Assembly (NCBI GenBank): GCA_002368355.1 | Contig: AP018281.1 | Span: 3,100,001-3,164,000 of the forward strand | Reading direction: 5' to 3' | Source: Chondrocystis sp. NIES-4102 | GTDB taxonomy: Bacteria; Cyanobacteriota; Cyanobacteriia; Cyanobacteriales; Xenococcaceae | DNA: 64,000 bases | In this document: positions 1 through 8,967 of the stretch, piece after piece | Position numbering within the stretch: position 1 is the first letter of the stretch | Layout: each line of letters begins with the position of its first letter | Notes under the pieces: generated by a model | The model's database searches: none | The model's input: only the letters and a program-made list of their open reading frames with translations | What the model was told of the DNA's origin: nothing | Made by a program: the position numbers and the translations under genes

Positions 1-1
1 T

Positions 2-1144
2 AGACCTAATTTTAATTTAAGACCGATAGAATTTAATTCATTCAATCGACAATGGACTATTACTAATTCATTTCATGCTGCTTATATTGCTTGGGATAAT
101 ACTGACAATCTTGATAAATATCAAATAAAACAAGAACGATATTTTGATTATGGAGAATTTCCTTTAGAACAGTTTTATAATCTAACTTTAGCTACTCACC
201 AAAAATATATAAATGAAACTTTAAAACAAAAAACTTTGATGGGGATAGAAATAAATAAAAATCCTTTTCTCCTTTCAAGCAAAGAAACGGAATTAACATT
301 TAATAATTTATCCTCTAATATTCTTCCCAGTCCTTATATCCATCAAGATATTATTAGTAAAAACAATTATATCAACTTATTTATCGAACATCAAATAGAA
401 ATAAGCGATCGCCTATCTTTAAACTTTGAAGGAACTTTAGATGTCTTTATTTCAGATACGGCAGAACTTGTAGGGTTTGAAGCAGTAAAAAGTAATAACT
501 TTTACCCCGAAATAAGTTTATATTACCAGTTTTTTTCTCAACTATCTCTATCTACAACTATTAATTATTATCGCCAACAAATAGAGGAAAATAATAATCA
601 AAATAAACCTTTAGATTCCGAAATATATCAAGGTATTGAGTTTGAACTAGAAAAAGAGTTCAATAACTATTTTTCACTTAGCTTATCTTTCTATCGCGAA
701 ACTCAAAATAATTTTACTATTATTAACCCTATTCAACCAAATTTCTACTTACAAATTAACCAACAAATTTATCGCTCATGGACAGCAGAATTAAACGGAG
801 AAATAAATCCTAATTGGTGGATTTATGCTTTTTACAGCTATGAAGATCAAGAAATTAGCCTAGCACGTCATAATCTAGGGATATGGACTAGCTATCAAAT
901 CACTCAAGGAAGTCTATCAGGTTGGGGTTTGGGTGCTGGAGTAAATTGGAAGAGTGATAACTTTACTAACTATACTAATGAATCGAGTTTATCTAATTAC
1001 TTACAAATCGATGCAGCTATGTTTTACGTTCAAGATCAAATCAAAGCAGCAATTAGTATAGAAAATTTATTTAATTCAGGGGATAAAGATGATCCCGAAG
1101 TAGTAGAACAAGCTATGTTTGGGACTATTTTCTGGCAATTTTAA
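2..1144 (+). CDS. TonB-dependent outer-membrane receptor, C-terminal part (5' end outside window)
   Basis: The reading frame is open from the first bases of the window and ends at 1144, so only about 380 C-terminal residues are present and no start codon is visible. The sequence shows repeated amphipathic, aromatic-rich beta strands. It ends in an aromatic outer-membrane signature (FGTIFWQF), preceded by an AISIENLFNS motif. This strand pattern is that of the barrel of cyanobacterial TonB-dependent siderophore receptors. The plug domain and TonB box would lie upstream. It probably imports a ferric siderophore across the outer membrane, but the substrate cannot be read from the barrel. An iron-sulfur carrier gene follows on the opposite strand, with a terminator hairpin between the two. 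Confidence 0.75.
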   Translation, partial: RPNFNLRPIEFNSFNRQWTITNSFHAAYIAWDNTDNLDKYQIKQERYFDYGEFPLEQFYNLTLATHQKYINETLKQKTLMGIEINKNPFLLSSKETELTFNNLSSNILPSPYIHQDIISKNNYINLFIEHQIEISDRLSLNFEGTLDVFISDTAELVGFEAVKSNNFYPEISLYYQFFSQLSLSTTINYYRQQIEENNNQNKPLDSEIYQGIEFELEKEFNNYFSLSLSFYRETQNNFTIINPIQPNFYLQINQQIYRSWTAELNGEINPNWWIYAFYSYEDQEISLARHNLGIWTSYQITQGSLSGWGLGAGVNWKSDNFTNYTNESSLSNYLQIDAAMFYVQDQIKAAISIENLFNSGDKDDPEVVEQAMFGTIFWQF

Positions 1145-1192
1145 TGATATTAAATGGGAAAATACTTTTACCAATCTAATCTAAAATTATCA

Positions 1193-1225
1193 TAAAAAAA
1201 ACAGACTAGATCCCCTAGCCTGTCT
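1193..1225 (-). terminator. Rho-independent terminator of the A-type Fe-S carrier gene
   Basis: A nine-base stem (1201-1209 with 1215-1223, one G-T pair) closes a five-base loop. Read on the minus strand it is followed by a run of T (the A run at 1194-1200). It lies just past the stop codon of the minus-strand gene at 1256-1615. It may also block read-through from the receptor gene on the plus strand. Confidence 0.75.
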
Positions 1226-1255
1226 TGAATCAAGACTTTATATATCTAATACTTC

Positions 1256-1615
1256 TTAAACACCAAAAGACTTACCACAACCGCAAGTTTGAGCAGCATT
1301 AGGGTTAGTAAACTCAAAACCGCCACCAATCATTGCGCTGCTATAGTCTAAAACTAAACCATACAAATACAACAGACTTTTAGGATCACAGACAATTTTA
1401 AAGCCATCGTAATCAAACACTTCATCATTGTCTTGAATTTTATTTGGCTCTTCAAAGTCCATCATATAAGACATTCCCGAACAACCCCCTTGGCGAACTC
1501 CGACTCTTAAATAAAGTTCTTTATTTCCTTGTTGTTCTTGCAACATTTTAATATGCTTGAAAGCTGCGGGGGTAAGCTGAATACCTCTTTCAACAGTTTG
1601 AGTGGTTTGTGTCAT
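1256..1615 (-). CDS. A-type iron-sulfur cluster carrier (IscA/SufA/HesB family)
   Basis: This 119-residue protein has the complete A-type carrier signature. Cys45 lies in GGCSGMSY, and the C-terminal pair Cys111 and Cys113 lies in TCGCGKSF. In this family the three cysteines bind an Fe-S cluster or iron and pass it to apo-proteins in the cytosol. An additional Cys76 is present. The N-terminal ten residues are a short polar extension before the conserved ITLTPAA-like start. It is monocistronic, with its own terminator downstream. IscA and SufA types cannot be told apart reliably by eye, so no symbol is given. Confidence 0.92.
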   Translation of the reverse strand: MTQTTQTVERGIQLTPAAFKHIKMLQEQQGNKELYLRVGVRQGGCSGMSYMMDFEEPNKIQDNDEVFDYDGFKIVCDPKSLLYLYGLVLDYSSAMIGGGFEFTNPNAAQTCGCGKSFGV

Positions 1616-1875
1616 CTGTGCTAATAACTCCTTTTGAATCTATGATAAATCAGTAAAAAAAAGTAACTTTCTTTAATTGCTACAAATTTACTATGAGAGC
1701 AAGATATTTTTTATTGTAAATTTTTTTACTATTTACAACTTGGGAGTGTTCCTAAGTAATGGTTAACACAAAACTATATGCAGTAAAAGCCTATCTGGCG
1801 GAGAACCAGAAAGTTGAGTAATTAAATAAAATCTTCAATAATACCCAAATTCTAAGTTCTCTCACCAAAATAATT

Positions 1876-2211
1876 CTACTCAGTTACGCTATTTACGCTC
1901 AATGGGACTAAATCACCATAAATTGTAAATCCCAAAAGCATAGCTTCATTCTCTTGAATTAGTTTACCAGTCAAAGCACAACTTTCGTCTTTACGAGCAG
2001 TTGCTTCAACGGTAGCGCGAATATCGGAACGCGCAAATTGGGGACGATAATCACCTGATTTTTGATGAACATAATTCCACAGAATATCTCTAATTAAAGC
2101 TTGATATCCTTGATTACCAGATAGCTCTTTTAGCTTATCCTTAAGACTGCGTTCAAGACGGATACTGGTAACTTCCATTTCAGTTGTAGATGTGCGAGTT
2201 AGGGTTCGCAT
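1876..2211 (-). CDS. Ribbon-helix-helix (CopG-like) DNA-binding protein
   Basis: This is a 111-residue basic protein. Residues about 12-50 (MEVTSIRLERSLKDKLKEL followed by a helix) look like a ribbon-helix-helix DNA-binding fold: a short beta strand with alternating side chains, then two helices. The C-terminal half (about 60-111) contains CALTGKLIQENEAMLLGF and is not a known toxin-antitoxin partner domain. No toxin gene is adjacent, so a stand-alone regulator is more likely than an antitoxin. A palindrome at 2233-2247 lies just upstream of the start codon and would suit autoregulation. The target is unknown. Confidence 0.7.
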   Translation of the reverse strand: MRTLTRTSTTEMEVTSIRLERSLKDKLKELSGNQGYQALIRDILWNYVHQKSGDYRPQFARSDIRATVEATARKDESCALTGKLIQENEAMLLGFTIYGDLVPLSVNSVTE

Positions 2212-2232
2212 TGTTTTTGCCTCTAGATACTA

Positions 2233-2247
2233 AATATATGATATATT
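2233..2247. promoter_or_regulatory. Perfect 7-1-7 palindrome upstream of the RHH gene (possible operator)
   Basis: The sequence aatatat-g-atatatt is a perfect dyad that starts about 22 bases upstream of the RHH start codon (2211, minus strand). RHH proteins usually bind short palindromes close to their own promoters, so self-repression is plausible. The arms are pure A/T, and such dyads occur by chance in DNA of this composition. The rest of 2212-2744 holds no ORF or RNA gene that I can recognise. Confidence 0.3.
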
Positions 2248-2744
2248 ACTCAGTGTAGTGCTAAAAATGTCGTTTGAAAACCCTTTTTGAAAAATTTTAT
2301 TTTATCGTTATATAACTTGTAACTTATTTCCAATATAACGCACCCCATATTTTTATTGTCGAAATAAAACACTTAAAAACGATTATTTTTTAGATTTTTT
2401 TAAAGATTTAACACATAAAAGTCCATTTCGGCAATTATTCAACAATAGTATTTGGGAACTAATTACTACTAGGGTAATTTAAGTGTATAGCAAAAAAACT
2501 AATATTTGCCACTAATCATATTTATCAGTCAACTTAACAATTTTTAACATTCCCTGTTGGCAAAGAATGATTTTTGAAAGTATTTTTACTAAGGGATATG
2601 TTGACCTTAAAGAGCGTAAACAACTTTTCAGGTGATTTATATCAATGTCAATACTGCATAAATTAGAAAAAATTTAATTATATATATTTGAACCGAAGAA
2701 ATAAGCAGTCAAGAAAATTATATTTTTTAGAGAGAGAGAAACTT

Positions 2745-3128
2745 ATGTTGAAAATTACCTATCTCAAAGAAGGAATTTATTTAGAATCAATAACAGAATC
2801 CCTCGAAGCTTGGAAAAACAATAGAATATTAGTGAGTTTACGAGCAGGAATAAGTATTCATTTAGAATCTATCACTGCTTGCTTAATATTGCCACTTAAT
2901 CACGCTGATTTCCAAGATTTAGTAATTTTACAAGAACAAGAACTGGTAGAAATTACTCCTTGCGATCGCGAATATGTGGAAGTTACTTTATCTGGAACTT
3001 GGATAACCACAGATCACCAGAGTGAAGAAGGCGTATTTGTTTGTGCTTTTGAATCTATTAAAAATGAACAGTTGTTATATAAAATATGGCAGCGATCGCA
3101 AACTGAAATCTCTGTATTGAGTGAATAA
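2745..3128 (+). CDS. Conserved cyanobacterial protein, alr0857-like
   Basis: The product has 127 residues from the ATG at 2745. A longer frame begins with TTG at 2688, but the ATG has a purine-rich ribosome-binding region (agagagagaa) directly upstream and begins with the conserved MLKITYL motif. The protein is acidic, soluble and without signal peptide or membrane segments. Its pattern (MLKI-YLE-G, LEAW---R-LVSLRAG, VEVTLSGTWI, EGVFV) resembles a cyanobacterial family of unknown function that I know as alr0857-like. No function is inferred. It converges with the HD-like gene at 3140-4129, 11 bases away. Confidence 0.7.
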   Translation: MLKITYLKEGIYLESITESLEAWKNNRILVSLRAGISIHLESITACLILPLNHADFQDLVILQEQELVEITPCDREYVEVTLSGTWITTDHQSEEGVFVCAFESIKNEQLLYKIWQRSQTEISVLSE

Positions 3129-3139
3129 ATCATTAATAG

Positions 3140-4129
3140 CTATTCGATTTTACTTGAGAGCGTATAATTTCTATTTTTATTTAAACAAAAAAATTCTATC
3201 AACTCCGACAAGGAAGTATTCTCGCTGGTAGGAACTATTGCTTCAATTTTCTTAATATTTTCCGCATTGAGATAGACAAAAATTTGTTCTTTAAGAATTT
3301 GACGCGCTTTAGGTGTAAAGCTAGTAATCTCTAACTCTAATCTAGCTCGTCTTTCTTGTGCCAAGCTTACTATAAACCTAGCCATATTAAGTAACCTGGT
3401 TTTAAGACTTGGGGAATTGGAAGCGCAAGCGTGATCGCAGTTTAAAATTAGATCTGCCAAATCTAAGTTATCTTCTAAAAAAACTAAAATTCCCTCTTGT
3501 AAATAGGGTTGTATCCCTTCCATACCAAGTGTACCTAGATCTGCCAAAGCTAAGACATTACCAACTACAGAGATTTTGGACTGGGTGTTATAGAGATAGG
3601 GTTGATAAATTGAATAGGGAGAAAAACTATAGCTAACTTTACCAGCCAAAGGATCACGATCGCAAATAGTAGCAGCGATCGCATCTTCTATAATTTTTAT
3701 ATCCCAATCATTAAAGAGAATATGAGCCTCAATTTCACAATTAGCTAAATTCTGATTTACATAATGGAGACGTTGAATAAGTTTATCAATAGTTGCTTGT
3801 TCACTAACCCCTGCTATTCGCCGACGAGGCCCATTTGGTGCTGTTGGAGGTACGAATTGCTGTACCATGTCATGGGATATGGCACACAGATTAACCAAAC
3901 CTTCTAATCTTTGTAATTCTTCCTGAGATTGAGTGGATTGTAAAATAGGTCGCAGACTATTAAAAATTATATTCGCTCGACGTTTTACCGCCAACGCATG
4001 ATCGAGGGTATGGTAATAAAGATGTTTGTTTTGTGTTTCTTGGACGATTTCGGCTCGTACATAATTCTCTACTAATTCTACTGTTTGTGCAAAAGATTCT
4101 GGCTTGATCTCCCAACTGTCCTGTTTCAT
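3140..4129 (-). CDS. HD-superfamily-like protein, probable metal-dependent phosphohydrolase
   Basis: The 329-residue product contains YYHTLDHA (His40, Asp43, His44) and a SHD motif (His86-Asp87) about 45 residues later. This spacing is that of HD-domain metal-dependent phosphohydrolases. A third acidic/histidine region lies near NDWDIKIIEDAI and a possible late aspartate in VLALADLG. It is all-helical and cytosolic. Nucleotides or phosphorylated small molecules are the usual substrates of the superfamily; nothing here identifies one. It lies upstream of a convergent hypothetical gene and downstream of a GT9 glycosyltransferase on the same strand, which starts about 90 bases away, so the two may be co-transcribed. 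Confidence 0.65.
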   Translation of the reverse strand: MKQDSWEIKPESFAQTVELVENYVRAEIVQETQNKHLYYHTLDHALAVKRRANIIFNSLRPILQSTQSQEELQRLEGLVNLCAISHDMVQQFVPPTAPNGPRRRIAGVSEQATIDKLIQRLHYVNQNLANCEIEAHILFNDWDIKIIEDAIAATICDRDPLAGKVSYSFSPYSIYQPYLYNTQSKISVVGNVLALADLGTLGMEGIQPYLQEGILVFLEDNLDLADLILNCDHACASNSPSLKTRLLNMARFIVSLAQERRARLELEITSFTPKARQILKEQIFVYLNAENIKKIEAIVPTSENTSLSELIEFFCLNKNRNYTLSSKIE

Positions 4130-4220
4130 AAGCGACTATGTTGTTTAGCAATTCACCGTCGAGCAAAAATGAGGGACTATAAATATTTAAGATTGATCCC
4201 TCATTATTCATCCTTAAAAA

Positions 4221-5159
4221 TTACCCTTGCCACATTTTCTCAATAATTTTTTCTGGTTGAATATCAGCTAAATTAGCTGTTGATGATTGAATAGCAACAC
4301 AGTTTTCATTTTGAGGCATTATTTGACTATCCTGATTAGTTAGTAGAGCCAAAGTATAAGTACGAGTAGCTACCGCTAGTTGTAAAGCTGGATTATTATT
4401 ACATAACACCAAGTTAGCACCTGCAATTATAGCTGCAATTTTGCCTAAATCAGGGGTGGCGATCGCTTTTATTTGACCATTTGCTGAAATCATCTTGGTT
4501 ACCCAGTCTTGATTAGTATCTGTCTGTAATAAAACAATCGCTAAACCTGTTTGCCTTTGCTCAATATCTGCAATTACCTTTTGCCAACTTTGGATCGGAT
4601 AAGCACTTTCTGGGTTATCTGATTCATCACACAGAACAATGTAACCGTTATCTTGTATTCCCAAACGTTTCTGTTCTGATTCTGCCCAAGCAATATCTTT
4701 TTGTGGTACATTTATACTAATATCGGGACAATTAGCAGTAATTCCCAACCCAGTCACCAGATCATGATACATTTCGGCTGTATATTGTTCTGATTTGCGG
4801 ACAACAGGATTAGATAAGTACCAAGTAAAATCATCTTGAAAACCTACCCTGGTGGGAATACCATTGAGCCAAAGTAATAATTTAATGCGCCAGGAAGTTT
4901 TAAGACTAATAACAGCATCGTATTCGCGATCGCGCATTGTGCCAAGCAGATTAAGATAATCAGCAAAGCTATTGCGATCTTGGAAATCAAATACTAAAAC
5001 TTCATTGACATTTTTGCAAACTCGATAAGCTTTTTTAGCTTCAGGTTCTACCAAAACATCAATTACAGCTTGGGGATATTGTTTTCTGAGAGTTTCTAAA
5101 GTGGGGAAAAAGAGAAGTTGATTGCCAATTCCGCCAGGGACGAGGGCTAGTATACGCAT
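4221..5159 (-). CDS. Glycosyltransferase family 9 (heptosyltransferase-like)
   Basis: I take the ATG at 5159 (312 residues), where the protein begins MRILALVPGGIGNQLLFFPTL, the usual N-terminal Rossmann start of GT9 enzymes. The 14-residue extension from a TTG at 5201 is unlikely. GT9 enzymes transfer heptose or related sugars from nucleotide donors to cell-surface glycans at the inner face of the membrane. The C-terminal donor-binding half (YIVLCDESDNPESA, IAGANLVLCNNNPALQLA) is recognisable. Usual length is 300-350 residues, so it is complete. It is divergent from ispD across about 90 bases. The acceptor is unknown. Confidence 0.8.
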   Translation of the reverse strand: MRILALVPGGIGNQLLFFPTLETLRKQYPQAVIDVLVEPEAKKAYRVCKNVNEVLVFDFQDRNSFADYLNLLGTMRDREYDAVISLKTSWRIKLLLWLNGIPTRVGFQDDFTWYLSNPVVRKSEQYTAEMYHDLVTGLGITANCPDISINVPQKDIAWAESEQKRLGIQDNGYIVLCDESDNPESAYPIQSWQKVIADIEQRQTGLAIVLLQTDTNQDWVTKMISANGQIKAIATPDLGKIAAIIAGANLVLCNNNPALQLAVATRTYTLALLTNQDSQIMPQNENCVAIQSSTANLADIQPEKIIEKMWQG

Positions 5160-5252
5160 CCTTATAAAGAAGATATAGTCCTTATTTTTATCTGTGGACA
5201 ATTTTAGTAGATGATAGAGCTAAACAGTTTTATTTTTAGGAAAACATCGTAA

Positions 5253-5942
5253 ATGTATTTATTAATTCCCTCGGCTGGGATGGGTCGCCGTATGGGTAGC
5301 GATCGCAATAAACTTTTATTGGAATTATTAGGAAAACCTTTACTGGCTTGGACTTTGGAGGCTGCCAAAAACGCTAATAGTATTGAATGGATCGGTATTA
5401 TTGGGCAATTAGAGGACTTTGAGAGTTTTAAGGATATCCTTAAACAGTTAAATTTAACTATCCCTGTAGAATTAATTGTTGGGGGGGAAACTCGTCAAGA
5501 ATCGGTTTATAACGGCTTACAAGCCCTGCCAAAGGCTGCTAGTAGGGTTTTAATTCACGATGGGGCTAGATGTCTGGCAACTTCTGAGTTATTTGATCGT
5601 TGTAGTCAAGCTTTTGATCACTGTCAGGGTTTTATTGCAGCTATACCAGTCAAGGACACCATTAAAATAGTGACGGCAGAAAAGATAATTGCTGATACTC
5701 CAGATCGTCATAATTTATGGGCAGCCCAAACACCTCAAGGGTTTGATGTACAATTGTTAAAACGTTGTCATGCTCAAGGACGAGAATTAGGCTGGTCTGT
5801 TACCGATGATGCTGCGCTGTTTGAGAAATGTCAATTACCAGTCAAAATTGTGGAGGGGGAAGAAACTAATTTGAAAATAACAACCCCTGTGGATTTGGCG
5901 ATCGCTGAATTTATTTTGCGTCAAAGAATGGTTCAGCAATAA
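5253..5942 (+). CDS. ispD: 2-C-methyl-D-erythritol 4-phosphate cytidylyltransferase
   Basis: IspD couples CTP to methylerythritol phosphate in the MEP isoprenoid pathway, which supplies carotenoids, the phytyl chain of chlorophyll and quinones in cyanobacteria. The 229-residue protein shows the nucleotide-binding N-terminus PSAGMGRRMG followed by NKLLLEL, the HDGARCL motif, and AAQTPQGF and TDDAALFE near the substrate site. Length matches the family (about 225-235). It starts at an ATG and stands alone on the plus strand, divergent from a GT9 gene. Confidence 0.96.
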   Translation: MYLLIPSAGMGRRMGSDRNKLLLELLGKPLLAWTLEAAKNANSIEWIGIIGQLEDFESFKDILKQLNLTIPVELIVGGETRQESVYNGLQALPKAASRVLIHDGARCLATSELFDRCSQAFDHCQGFIAAIPVKDTIKIVTAEKIIADTPDRHNLWAAQTPQGFDVQLLKRCHAQGRELGWSVTDDAALFEKCQLPVKIVEGEETNLKITTPVDLAIAEFILRQRMVQQ

Positions 5943-6115
5943 AATTTTTTCTAATTTGTCTTTTAATGGGATCTCCAGATTTGCTATGTTTTAGGCTTTG
6001 TTGATTCTGTTTAAAATTTTTCTTAAATGCTTTTTAGTAGTTTAAAATAGGAGGGTTTTATAATTTAATTGACACTTGCTCTTAAGAATTTGGAGAGATC
6101 AATATTTTAATTGGT

Positions 6116-6520
6116 ATGGGTAAAAGTTGGCTATCTTGTCTTAGCTTTATATTAGTTAGTTTGAGCTTTTCAACTTCTGTAGCGGGACAGGTTTTAAGTA
6201 ATAAGAAACTGACGGTATCGATTGGGAATCAACAGTCTTGGACTGGGAGAAATGGGACAGGTAATCTTAGTTATTATGGATGTGATTATTCTCAGGATCA
6301 ATGTATTTATTTAACTGGGGGAACAGTTACTTGTCGCAATGGTATTTGTTCTACGACTTGGAAGAATAAAAATTATACTTATGTTTTATCTTCACCTCTG
6401 ACGGCTGCTAATGAGCGTGGTAAACCTAGTTCAACTTTGATTGTTTATTCTGATTCTAAAGTTATTTTGGAAACTAAGTTATTGCCTTTACCTTTTGATA
6501 ATATTAACTATTCCCAGTAA
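6116..6520 (+). CDS. Small exported protein of unknown function
   Basis: This 134-residue protein has a clear N-terminal signal peptide: Lys3, a hydrophobic stretch through residue 23 and a likely cleavage after SVAG or nearby. The mature part is short and beta-rich with four cysteines (in YGCDYSQDQCIY and VTCRNGICS), which could form two disulfides outside the cytoplasm. A GGAG element lies about 18 bases before the ATG. I do not recognise the family. It sits alone between ispD and the aspartoacylase-like gene. Confidence 0.65.
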   Translation: MGKSWLSCLSFILVSLSFSTSVAGQVLSNKKLTVSIGNQQSWTGRNGTGNLSYYGCDYSQDQCIYLTGGTVTCRNGICSTTWKNKNYTYVLSSPLTAANERGKPSSTLIVYSDSKVILETKLLPLPFDNINYSQ

Positions 6521-6611
6521 TTATAGGTATAGGTAATTTAAATTATTATACAACTAATATTTTTCTGGGTAACTGGTAGTTTGTTCCTTGATATATTTTG
6601 AAATTTTAATT

Positions 6612-7733
6612 ATGATTCCTAGTATTTCAACTATAGATTTACTACAATTAGCTTCTGGTGATTTTTTATCATTACAGGTGTATAAATTTGTCGGTAAGCA
6701 GTCGGGAAAAAAAGCTTATATACAGGCAAACTTGCATGGGGGGGAAATTGTAGGCAATGCAGTTATTCATCAGTTAATTGAATGGTTAATCACCTTAGAT
6801 GAATCTCAATTATTAGGGGAAATTTGGCTTGTACCTGTTTGTAATCCTTTAGGAGTTAATCAGCGATCGCATTTTTTTTCGACAGGCAGGTTTAATAGTT
6901 ATGATGGGAAAAATTGGAATCGTATTTTTTGGGATTATGAGAAAATAGTTAAAGATTTAACAGAATTTGCTCAATCTCAACTTGAATTAGAGCCTGCAAC
7001 TATTAGAGATAATTATTTATCTAAAATTAAGCAAGCATGGCAAGCAGAATTAGAAAGTATTAGGCAATTTAGTAGTGCGCCAATTAGTAAGCAATATCGC
7101 TATCAATTACAATCTTTGTGTTTAGATGCTGATTATGTTATTGATATTCATAGTTCTAGTAATTTAGGAATTAACTATACTTTTGGGTTTAAGGAAAGAA
7201 GTGATAGTACTAAGTATTTGTTGTTAGATTATGGTATTTTAATGGATGAATATGATGGTGATGCTTTTGATGAAGCTTTTTTAAAACCTTGGTTAGCATT
7301 AGAAACGGAGTTAGCTAATTTAGGAAGACCAATAAAATTTGATATTGAATCTTGGACGTTAGAATTGGGAGGAGGAATGGTTATGAATCCTATCTCAATT
7401 GCTAAGGGTTTAGCAGGAATTAAAAATTATTTAGCTTATAAACAGATTTTATCTTTATCACAACCAATTGAGCAAGCTAATATAACTTTAGTATCTAAAA
7501 GTAAAATAAAAAGTTATTACGCCCCTGCTGGTGGTATGATTCAAGCGAGATTACCTTTAGAAAGTAGAATCAATTCTGGTGATTTAGTTTATCAACTTTT
7601 AAGTTTTAATAAACAAGCAGCAATACCGAAAGTAATTGATATTTTTGCCGAAAATAAGGGAATAGTTTTTGATCTTTCCACTAACCACTGTGTTAATCAA
7701 GGTGAATATGTTATGGATATTTTAGAAGAGTAA
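6612..7733 (+). CDS. Succinylglutamate desuccinylase/aspartoacylase family zinc hydrolase
   Basis: The product is a zinc-dependent deacylase or carboxypeptidase-like enzyme of the M14-related AstE/AspA family. The zinc-site motif NLHGGEIVGNAV (His, Glu) lies near residue 45 and the third ligand region is VIDIHSS about 130 residues later. ELGGGMVM provides a conserved glutamate near the catalytic position. I choose the ATG at 6612 (373 residues) rather than the TTG at 6588, although neither has a strong ribosome-binding site. It ends eight bases before era and is probably the first gene of the era-moaD run. The physiological substrate is unknown. Confidence 0.8.
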   Translation: MIPSISTIDLLQLASGDFLSLQVYKFVGKQSGKKAYIQANLHGGEIVGNAVIHQLIEWLITLDESQLLGEIWLVPVCNPLGVNQRSHFFSTGRFNSYDGKNWNRIFWDYEKIVKDLTEFAQSQLELEPATIRDNYLSKIKQAWQAELESIRQFSSAPISKQYRYQLQSLCLDADYVIDIHSSSNLGINYTFGFKERSDSTKYLLLDYGILMDEYDGDAFDEAFLKPWLALETELANLGRPIKFDIESWTLELGGGMVMNPISIAKGLAGIKNYLAYKQILSLSQPIEQANITLVSKSKIKSYYAPAGGMIQARLPLESRINSGDLVYQLLSFNKQAAIPKVIDIFAENKGIVFDLSTNHCVNQGEYVMDILEE

Positions 7734-7741
7734 ATAATAAA

Positions 7742-8695
7742 ATGAATAATCAAGAAATAAATATATTAGAAGATCAAATAACTACTATTCCCCTTGCCCC
7801 TGAGGGTTTTAAGTCGGGTTTTATTGCAATTGTAGGTAGACCAAATGTCGGTAAATCTACCTTAATGAATCATTTAATTGGACAAAAAATTGCTATAACT
7901 TCCCCTGTAGCCCAAACCACTCGTAATCGGTTACAAGGAATTTTAACAACCCCAGAAGCACAAATTATTTTTGTTGATACTCCAGGTATTCATAAACCAC
8001 ATCACGAATTAGGAAAAGTTTTAGTACAAAATGCCAAAACCGCGATTAAATCTGTAGATTTAGTATTATTTGTAGTTGATGGTGCTTTTGAAGCTGGTAC
8101 AGGCGATCGCTTTATTGTAGATATTCTAAAGAAAGTTAATACTCCAGTTGTTTTAGGATTAAATAAAGTCGATTTACAACCCAATAATTATCAGTTTATT
8201 GATGATACCTATGCTGAATTGATTGCCGATACAAATTGGTCGACGGTCAAGTTTTCGGCAATTACAGGTACAGGAACATCGGAGTTACAGCAAACTTTAA
8301 TTAACAAATTAGATCCAGGGCCATATTATTATCCTCCTGATTTAGTAACAGATCAACCAGAACGTTTTATTATTACAGAATTAATTCGAGAACAAATTTT
8401 ACTCCATACTCGTCAAGAAATCCCCCACTCAGTAGCAATTACCATTGAAAAAATGGAGGAAACTCCAAAAATTACTAAAATTAATGCAGCAATTAATATT
8501 GAACGTAGTTCTCAAAAGGGAATTCTTATTGGTAAAAAAGGTAGTATGCTAAAAACTATTGGTACTGCTTCTCGTCAACAAATCCAAAAATTAATTGCAG
8601 GGGATGTTTATTTAGAATTATTTGTAAAAGTTGAACCTAAATGGCGACAGTCTCGTTTACGCTTGGCGGAATTTGGTTATCAAGTGGAAGAGTAA
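7742..8695 (+). CDS. era: Ribosome-assembly GTPase Era
   Basis: Era binds 16S rRNA during 30S maturation. The 317-residue product has G1 GRPNVGKST at residues 32-40, the G2 region around TTRNR, G3 DTPG, G4 NKVD and G5 SAITGTG. A C-terminal KH RNA-binding domain with GKKGSMLKTIG follows. A roughly 24-residue N-terminal extension precedes the G domain, as in many cyanobacteria. The gene is in a tight run, 8 bases after the hydrolase and 7 bases before moaD, which suggests one transcript. Confidence 0.96.
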   Translation: MNNQEINILEDQITTIPLAPEGFKSGFIAIVGRPNVGKSTLMNHLIGQKIAITSPVAQTTRNRLQGILTTPEAQIIFVDTPGIHKPHHELGKVLVQNAKTAIKSVDLVLFVVDGAFEAGTGDRFIVDILKKVNTPVVLGLNKVDLQPNNYQFIDDTYAELIADTNWSTVKFSAITGTGTSELQQTLINKLDPGPYYYPPDLVTDQPERFIITELIREQILLHTRQEIPHSVAITIEKMEETPKITKINAAINIERSSQKGILIGKKGSMLKTIGTASRQQIQKLIAGDVYLELFVKVEPKWRQSRLRLAEFGYQVEE

Positions 8696-8702
8696 TAAGT
8701 AT

Positions 8703-8957
8703 ATGTCAGATATCAAGATTAAAGTAAAATTATTTGCAATTTATCAAGAGGTTTTTAAGACACCAGAATTAGAATTAGTGTTTCCTGCAACAACTACTGT
8801 AGATAAAGTTTTAGATTTTTTAATAAAACAACAACCCCAGCTATCCAAATGGCAGACAGTTACACGTTTTGGTGTTAATTTAAAGTTTGTCGAAGCAGAT
8901 ACCCTTCTTCAAGATGGAGATGAGGTGGTTTTAATTCCTCCTGTTAGTGGTGGTTAA
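8703..8957 (+). CDS. moaD: Molybdopterin synthase sulfur-carrier subunit (MoaD/ThiS fold)
   Basis: The ATG at 8703 gives 84 residues with the ubiquitin-like MoaD pattern: KVKLFAIYQEVFK at the start, and DGDEVVLIPPVSGG at the end. The terminal Gly-Gly is thiocarboxylated and donates sulfur to the pterin during molybdenum cofactor synthesis. The IPPVSGG ending favours MoaD over ThiS. The frame is also open further upstream inside era, but only the ATG at 8703 starts at the conserved fold. The partner MoaE is not in this window. Confidence 0.88.
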   Translation: MSDIKIKVKLFAIYQEVFKTPELELVFPATTTVDKVLDFLIKQQPQLSKWQTVTRFGVNLKFVEADTLLQDGDEVVLIPPVSGG

Positions 8958-8967
8958 ATAGCATTAA

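Noticed and set aside
1759-1821. 20-codon frame MVNTKLYAVKAYLAENQKVE
   Set aside because: It is not one of the small photosystem or cytochrome subunits I know, and such short frames are common by chance.
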